A stretch of 9,495 nucleotides of DNA, taken from positions 1-9,495 of the forward strand of contig RKSK01000194.1 of assembly GCA_007570915.1 (NCBI GenBank). Reading direction: 5' to 3'. This DNA comes from Cenarchaeum sp. (GTDB lineage: Archaea; Thermoproteota; Nitrososphaeria; Nitrososphaerales; Nitrosopumilaceae). Shown here piece by piece: positions 6,427 to 9,495 of the stretch. The notes under the pieces are model-generated. The model saw nothing but the letters and a program-made list of their open reading frames with translations, had not been told where the DNA came from and did no database searches. How positions within the stretch are numbered: position 1 is the stretch's first letter; each line of letters opens with the position of its first letter. The translations under genes were made by a program, and so were the position numbers.

Positions 6427-6626
6427 GGCTCGCGATACTGCTCTAGAACGCGGGTAATCAGACTCTCCTTGCTCTTCTCGGGATACAGCCTTACCACGCT
6501 TGCGGGGTTTTGCGCAAATGCGGGGCGCTCGTTCCTGTCTAGGGTGTGCCCAGACTCTGCCAGGTCCTGCAGCGTTACGGCAAGAGCAAGGTCGGCATAC
6601 TGCTGGTGGGAAGTAAACGCCTCCAT
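6423..6626 (-). CDS. Small hypothetical protein, start uncertain
   Basis: From the ATG at 6626 it encodes 67 aa (MEAFTSHQQYADLALAVTLQ at the N-terminus, ITRVLEQYREP at the end); soluble, mixed helix, no known motif. The same frame stays open a further 111 nt upstream to a TGA at 6740-6738 and looks coding there (KKGAKTFKIEAKIGDPGEA just before the Met, with G/C-rich third positions), yet it contains no ATG, GTG or TTG. The real protein may therefore be longer, made by a frameshift from the upstream gene, by a rare start such as CTG at 6734, or the sequence may hold an indel. The downstream membrane-protein gene overlaps it by 4 bp. Confidence 0.5.
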   Translation of the reverse strand: MEAFTSHQQYADLALAVTLQDLAESGHTLDRNERPAFAQNPASVVRLYPEKSKESLITRVLEQYREP

Positions 6627-6717
6627 GGCCTCGCCCGGATCGCCAATCTTGGCCTCAATCTTGAAGGTCTTGGCGCCTTTCTTGCAGTCGGCTGCGCCGT
6701 CGGGCTCCCCTGCGCCG

Positions 6718-7230
6718 TCACTGCTTGCCGTCAGAAATCAGCCCCTCCTTGCACAGCCTGCCCCACATGTCCGCGCACATGCCGTCCGTGACCCCCTGCG
6801 ACGACATCTTTTCCCTGACGCGCCCGAATATGTCCTGCTTTGTGAGCGATGTTGTGCGCACAAGCAGGTGTATGGACGCCGCGATCTCTAGGCGGTTCAG
6901 GTCGTTGGGGTCGTCCATCACGTCCTTGACGAACTTTATGCACCGCTTTAGCCCCTCACGCGCCCTAGGATCCACGGGCTTTACTTTCACCCCATCGGGA
7001 ATCATGCCGTAAATCTGCTCCAGCTCAAACCCGGCCCTGGCCAGCGACGTGCAGTACGGCCCACGGAAATACCACGAAAACCCGTATCCGAGGTTCACGC
7101 CAAAGGCCTGGAGCATGTAAACTATCTTTTGGAGGCGGAGGCGGTCGTTAAACCCGTCCATCTTAAAGTCAGAGTTTGGAACCTGCTTTAACACGTACCC
7201 GAGGTCTGGCACGTCTGCCTCTATTATCAC
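6718..7230 (-). CDS. YwgA/Panacea (DUF4065)-like protein
   Basis: A 170-aa soluble protein. Residues about 25-75 (FNDRLRLQKIVYMLQAFG, then FSWYFRGPYCTSLARAGFEL) match the pattern 'LQK-hydrophobic-Y-hydrophobic-Q ... W-x2-GP-Y' shared by YwgA-type archaeal proteins and, more distantly, by Panacea/SocA (DUF4065) domains, a known family of promiscuous antitoxins. The rest is helical (LKRCIKFVKDVMDDPNDLNRLEIAASIHLLV; a winged-helix-like end KQDIFGRVREKMSSQGVTD). The GTG at 7230 is the first usable start; it overlaps the stop of a 23-codon leader ORF as GTGA. Two downstream genes follow on the same strand, the last a membrane protein. The family link is from motif memory; an antitoxin or regulator role is inference. 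Confidence 0.6.
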   Translation of the reverse strand: MIIEADVPDLGYVLKQVPNSDFKMDGFNDRLRLQKIVYMLQAFGVNLGYGFSWYFRGPYCTSLARAGFELEQIYGMIPDGVKVKPVDPRAREGLKRCIKFVKDVMDDPNDLNRLEIAASIHLLVRTTSLTKQDIFGRVREKMSSQGVTDGMCADMWGRLCKEGLISDGKQ

Positions 7231-7298
7231 GCGCCAGCGCCCCCGCGGGTCTGTGCGGCGGGCCTGGCCGCCATGTTCGCGCTCGTGTCTTGTATCAT
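7227..7298 (-). CDS. Possible 23-aa leader ORF
   Basis: ATG at 7298, product MIQDTSANMAARPAAQ plus seven residues, stop TGA at 7229-7227 overlapping the GTG of the next gene (GTGA). A TATA-like element lies 30 bp before its ATG, the spacing seen at leaderless genes here. It may be a coupling peptide that delivers ribosomes to the GTG, or chance in GC-rich DNA. There is no homology evidence. Confidence 0.25.
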   Translation of the reverse strand: MIQDTSANMAARPAAQTRGGAGA

Positions 7299-7324
7299 GT
7301 CGGGGCGCGCTCTGCGAGGCAAGG

Positions 7325-7332
7325 CTATAACT
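7325..7332 (-). promoter_or_regulatory. TATA box for the accessory operon
   Basis: AGTTATAG on the - strand. Transcription would be expected to start near 7298-7302, just at the leader ORF and about 70 nt upstream of the first long gene of the operon. Confidence 0.4.
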
Positions 7333-7338
7333 GTTGGG

Positions 7339-7352
7339 GAGCTTTTAAGCTC
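7339..7352. promoter_or_regulatory. Inverted repeat with an AT core (GAGCTTTTAAGCTC)
   Basis: Six-base arms GAGCTT and AAGCTC flank TT. It could be a TATA element for a + strand transcript entering the GC-rich spacer (start expected near 7372), or an operator next to the accessory-operon promoter. Neither role is proven. Confidence 0.3.
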
Positions 7353-7612
7353 GGGAATGCCGTGCCATGTGACTGGCGCAGGGCCGCCGTGGCTGCCCCG
7401 CCGCCGGCCGGACTCGCGCGAGCCGGCGCAACCCCGCACGGACACCGCGCCCCCCTGCCCGGAACGACGCTGGCAGGAGGCCGGCCGGTCGTTCCCGCCA
7501 GGCCGGCGGGCAGCGCCGCGCAGCAGCCCCCGCGGGCCCGCGCGATCCTGCACTCCGGGGCGCCCGCGGCCGGCCCCGCCCGCCGCGCCGCCCGGGCCCC
7601 TGGCCCGGCAAG
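7353..7612. other. Extremely GC-rich, hairpin-rich intergenic region (possible structured RNA)
   Basis: No convincing gene is visible on either strand; the open frames here are proline/arginine-rich artefacts. Row 7501-7560 is 87% GC, above the coding regions, which is unusual for archaeal non-coding DNA. Clear stems are: 7402-7408 with 7422-7428 (7 bp); a long hairpin 7461-7468 with 7488-7495 (8 bp) continued by 7469-7474 with 7480-7485 around an AGGAG loop; an outer stem CTGCCC 7455-7460 with GGGCAG 7508-7513 that would make a three-way junction; and 7592-7598 with 7602-7608 (7 bp, loop CCT). I looked for SRP RNA, RNase P RNA and tRNA signatures on both strands and found none. Confidence 0.4.
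7592..7608 (+). terminator. GC hairpin ahead of the DUF47 promoter
   Basis: CCGGGCC-CCT-GGCCCGG forms a perfect 7-bp stem with a 3-nt loop, followed by CAAGGATTTAATT. It could terminate a + strand transcript from the GC-rich spacer just before the next promoter. The T-rich tail is also the TATA box, so the role is tentative. Confidence 0.3.
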
Positions 7613-7613
7613 G

Positions 7614-7622
7614 ATTTAATTA
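7614..7622 (+). promoter_or_regulatory. TATA box for the DUF47 / endA unit
   Basis: ATTTAATTA centred about 29 bp upstream of the TTG at 7647, in otherwise GC-only sequence. It supports the TTG as the start of a leaderless transcript. Confidence 0.6.
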
Positions 7623-7646
7623 GCCGCCGCGCGGGGCGCGCGCGCG

Positions 7647-8300
7647 TTGTACAGCGGCGAGCTTGAGGTCCAGGCCAAGCGCAAGGCCGTCGCCGTCCTG
7701 CAGGACGAGATCAACCGCATCCTCAACGCCGCGCGCGAGCTCTCCGAGATGCCCAAGATGATGGCAAAGCGCGACAAGGCCGGCATAAAGTCGGCCCTCG
7801 AGCAGATATCGGGGATAGAGGAGGAGGTCGAGACGCTGCGCCGCAAGATCACGCGCGAGGTAGCCGACGTCGGGGGCCTCATAATGAACCGCGAGAACCT
7901 CCTCAACACGGCCTACACGATGGACGAGATCGCCGGCTATATAACGGGGATAGCCTTCAAGCTCTCCAACATAAAGCCCGCGACGCTCAAGGCGTCGGGC
8001 CTCGGAGAGGACATCACGAGGCTCATAGAGCTCGTCGTCGACGAGATTTACAAGCTCAACGAGGTAATCCGCAGCCTGAGCTCAAACACGGCGACTGCGA
8101 TCGAGCACGCGCAGGAGGCCCAGGCCATAGAGCGCGAGATCGACACGATGTACCGCAACCTCACGATAAAGACGCTCAACGAGGTGTCCAACACAAAGGA
8201 GCTGCTCCTGATGAAGGACGTGATCGAGGGCATCGAGGAGATGGCAGACAAGTGCCAGCACGTGTCCGACTCTTTCATACTGCTCGCGCTGAGCCTCTAG
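7647..8300 (+). CDS. DUF47 / PhoU-like protein
   Basis: A 217-aa all-helical protein of the DUF47 (PhoU-related) family, whose members form helical bundles and are linked to phosphate transport control, often beside Pit transporters. Seen: N-terminal MYSGELEVQAKRKAVAVLQD, the central TAYTMDEIAGYITGIAFKL segment, then repeated glutamate/aspartate-rich helices (IEREIDTMYRNLTIKTLNE; MKDVIEGIEEMADKCQHVSD) where PhoU-type proteins bind metal clusters. The C-terminus is SFILLALSL. The TTG start is favoured because the first residues fit homologues as I recall them and the TATA box lies 29 bp upstream. No phosphate transporter gene is nearby; endA follows after a 1-nt gap, so the two are co-transcribed. 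Family call is good; the exact function in this group is not established. Confidence 0.85.
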   Translation: MYSGELEVQAKRKAVAVLQDEINRILNAARELSEMPKMMAKRDKAGIKSALEQISGIEEEVETLRRKITREVADVGGLIMNRENLLNTAYTMDEIAGYITGIAFKLSNIKPATLKASGLGEDITRLIELVVDEIYKLNEVIRSLSSNTATAIEHAQEAQAIEREIDTMYRNLTIKTLNEVSNTKELLLMKDVIEGIEEMADKCQHVSDSFILLALSL

Positions 8301-8301
8301 G

Positions 8302-8838
8302 ATGAGGGCAGAGCTCGTCGGCGGCAGGGTCGTCGTGTGGGCCGCGCGCGACGCCGCGCGCCTCTTTGAGGGCGGCTATTTTGGCAAGCCGATCGGCATG
8401 CCAAAGCCAAAGCCCGGCGAGATCAACGTGCCGCTCGTGCTCGACATGTTCGAGGCGCGCTACCTCGAGGCGCGCTCGGTCATATCGATACACGAGGGCG
8501 CGCGCAGGGTCTCGCGCAGGTCGCTTGAGCGCGCGTGCAGGGAGGGCCATGAGAGCTTTGACACAAAGTACGCCGTGTACGAGCACTTTCGCGACAAGGG
8601 CTACATTGTGACCACGGGGATAAAGTTCGGGTGCGACTTTGCCGTGTACGAGCGCGGGCCGGGAATCGACCACGCGCCCTACCTCGTGCAGGCCCACGCG
8701 CGAGACGACGCGATAACGGCTACGGGGACTGTCCTCGCCGGGCGCCTCGCGACGACGGTCAAAAAGCAGTTCATACTCGCGATGCCCGACGGCCGCGGCG
8801 GCGTCTCGCTCGTCGCGCTTGACTGGTGGCGCGCCTAG
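8302..8838 (+). CDS. endA: tRNA-intron (splicing) endonuclease
   Basis: Cuts bulge-helix-bulge structures in pre-tRNA to release introns. The 178-aa length fits a one-domain archaeal catalytic subunit. The N-terminal domain covers about 1-75 (GKPIGMPKPKPGEINVPLVL; LEARYLEAR-like helix), then SFDTKYAVYEHFRDKGYIVTTGIKFGCDFAVY. The catalytic triad is visible: Tyr116 (FAVYERG), His124 (IDHAPYLV) and Lys154/155 (TTVKKQFILA). All are intact, so this is a catalytic rather than structural subunit; whether it works as a homo-oligomer or with a partner cannot be told. The ATG lies 1 nt after the DUF47 stop. Its TAG stop overlaps the stop of the convergent gene in the palindrome CTAG at 8835-8838. Confidence 0.93.
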   Translation: MRAELVGGRVVVWAARDAARLFEGGYFGKPIGMPKPKPGEINVPLVLDMFEARYLEARSVISIHEGARRVSRRSLERACREGHESFDTKYAVYEHFRDKGYIVTTGIKFGCDFAVYERGPGIDHAPYLVQAHARDDAITATGTVLAGRLATTVKKQFILAMPDGRGGVSLVALDWWRA

Positions 8839-9224
8839 GCGGCCCTTACGTGGCCGGCGATGCGGTCGTACACGCCAAACTCCTCGGCCGTCACGCCAAA
8901 CTCGTGCGCTGCCCTCCACGGCCCGTGTATCCTCACGCCGGCCCCCGTCGGCTCTACCATTATCGACGCGCCGCGACGGCCCATCGCGGCGATCATGGCG
9001 TTGAGCTCGCCGTCTGCGTTGAGCGCGTCGGCCAGCGGGCCGGCGCCGGACCACGACACTCGCGCGACCCTCCTTGCGCCGCAATGGCCCTCGGTCTCGA
9101 CGACGGTCCGCGCCGCGAGCGCGTGCGAGCCCGGCCCGTCCTCGCGCCTCACGACATAGTGGGCCTGAAACCTGTCCATCGCGCCCCACGGCATCGCGTT
9201 GGGATCCTGGCCCGTCCCGCTCAC
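8835..9224 (-). CDS. Hypothetical protein, coupled to upstream small gene
   Basis: Not recognised. From the GTG at 9224 it gives 129 aa; the more hydrophobic, structured part begins at MDRFQAHYVVRREDG, so an internal Met at residue 12 or 16 is a possible alternative start. The GTG overlaps the upstream gene's TGA (GTGA), which favours the longer form. The middle reads ALAARTVVETEGHCGARRVARVSWSG as beta-strands, then helices ALNADGELNAMIAAMG, strands SIMVEPTGAGVRIHGPW and a final helix AEEFGVYDRIAGHVRAA. This is a small alpha/beta domain without catalytic motifs, signal peptide or membrane segment. GC and codon use match the core genes, suggesting a native lineage-specific protein. Confidence 0.65.
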   Translation of the reverse strand: MSGTGQDPNAMPWGAMDRFQAHYVVRREDGPGSHALAARTVVETEGHCGARRVARVSWSGAGPLADALNADGELNAMIAAMGRRGASIMVEPTGAGVRIHGPWRAAHEFGVTAEEFGVYDRIAGHVRAA

Positions 9225-9457
9225 CCCTTTTGCACAATGTGGACCGCGTCGATGTTGGTCCCGGAGACCTCGAGGCTGCCCCTGTTGGTCACCATGCGCG
9301 GCGCGCCGGAGAAGAGCCTAGAGTAATAGTCGCCGCCCTCGACGTCGCCGGAGGCGTGCGCGTTGGGCGTGGCCTCGACGCCGAACCCGGCGAGGCGCTC
9401 GCAAAACCCCTCGGCCGGAGAGGCGGGCCTAAACGTGTCGCCCTCGTCGTCGCGCAC
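9221..9457 (-). CDS. Small hypothetical protein
   Basis: Not recognised. From the GTG at 9457 it encodes 78 aa, beginning MRDDEGDTFRPASPAEGF, with FCERLAGFGVEATPNAH (helix then strand), GDYYSRLFSGAPRMVTNRG and a C-terminal beta pair GSLEVSGTNIDAVHIVQKG. The GTG at 9457 is preferred to the GTG at 9481 because the TATA box is centred 28 bp upstream of it, while the longer form would begin on the TATA box. Its stop overlaps the next gene's start, so the two proteins are probably made together and may interact. Confidence 0.6.
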   Translation of the reverse strand: MRDDEGDTFRPASPAEGFCERLAGFGVEATPNAHASGDVEGGDYYSRLFSGAPRMVTNRGSLEVSGTNIDAVHIVQKG

Positions 9458-9480
9458 GCCCCGCCCCGCCGGGGCCCCCA

Positions 9481-9488
9481 CAAATAAG
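9481..9488 (-). promoter_or_regulatory. TATA box for the two-gene hypothetical unit
   Basis: CTTATTTG on the - strand at the window's end, the only AT-rich patch in the surrounding 100 bases. It is placed for a leaderless transcript beginning at the GTG at 9457. Confidence 0.45.
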
Positions 9489-9495
9489 GGTTGGC

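Noticed and set aside
7371..7612. SRP RNA, RNase P RNA or tRNA in the GC-rich spacer
   Set aside because: No SRP helix 8 signature, no RNase P conserved core sequences and no T-loop GTTCRA motif were found on either strand.
7273..7623. Open frame of 116 codons on the + strand through the GC-rich spacer
   Set aside because: The product is proline/arginine/alanine low-complexity, as expected from random 80%+ GC DNA, and it runs into the DUF47 promoter.
8275..9237. 320-codon open frame antisense to endA
   Set aside because: endA has its full catalytic triad on the + strand; the antisense frame is compositionally biased and motif-free.
1..9495. CRISPR array, insertion sequence or integrase-type island ends
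   Set aside because: No regularly spaced repeats, no transposase or integrase frame, and no flanking direct repeats were seen around either accessory block.

Overview
The window reads as chromosome from a very GC-rich ammonia-oxidising archaeon (Nitrososphaerota/Thaumarchaeota, probably a Nitrosopumilales or Cenarchaeum-like lineage such as a sponge symbiont). The evidence is the set of archaeal information-processing genes (Hef-type helicase, ATP-dependent DNA ligase with a KLDG site, tRNA-splicing endonuclease), a stand-alone B12-binding methylmalonyl-CoA mutase subunit, a DUF47/PhoU-like protein, and TATA boxes 27-30 bp upstream of start codons, the hallmark of leaderless archaeal transcripts. 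Taxonomy comes from remembered protein similarity and has not been searched.

Layout. 1-714: the first ~231 codons of ketol-acid reductoisomerase (+), cut off inside the C-terminal domain. 620-1641: methylmalonyl-CoA mutase small subunit and dCMP deaminase (both -). A compact divergent promoter (1642-1730) then serves the deaminase and the Hef-like helicase (+, 1731-3248). 3310-3929: a two-gene accessory unit on the - strand (DUF5678-like small protein, retropepsin-like aspartyl protease). 3977-4165: a small + strand gene with no start codon, followed 3 nt later by DNA ligase (4169-5938). 6028-7298: a lower-GC accessory operon on the - strand (possible 23-aa leader ORF, YwgA/Panacea-like protein, small unknown protein, single-pass membrane protein). 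7353-7612: an extremely GC-rich, hairpin-rich intergenic stretch. 7647-8838: DUF47 protein and tRNA-intron endonuclease EndA (+). 8835-9457: two coupled unknown genes (-), convergent with EndA.

The core genes cover branched-chain amino-acid synthesis, B12-dependent acyl-CoA isomerisation (carbon fixation in this group), dUMP supply, replication-fork repair, nick sealing and tRNA splicing. They are not one pathway. The two accessory blocks have visibly lower GC (about 50-55% in sampled 60-base rows, against about 70% in the ligase), use tight ATGA/GTGA overlaps and look acquired.

The most noteworthy points are: the abrupt tail-to-tail junction near 693-697 that truncates KARI and gives the mutase subunit an antisense tail; the head-to-head junction near 3942-3977 that leaves a small gene without a start; and the uncharacterised membrane-protein operon at 6028-7298, a candidate toxin-antitoxin or defence module. 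I saw no rRNA, tRNA, CRISPR array, insertion sequence or replication origin.
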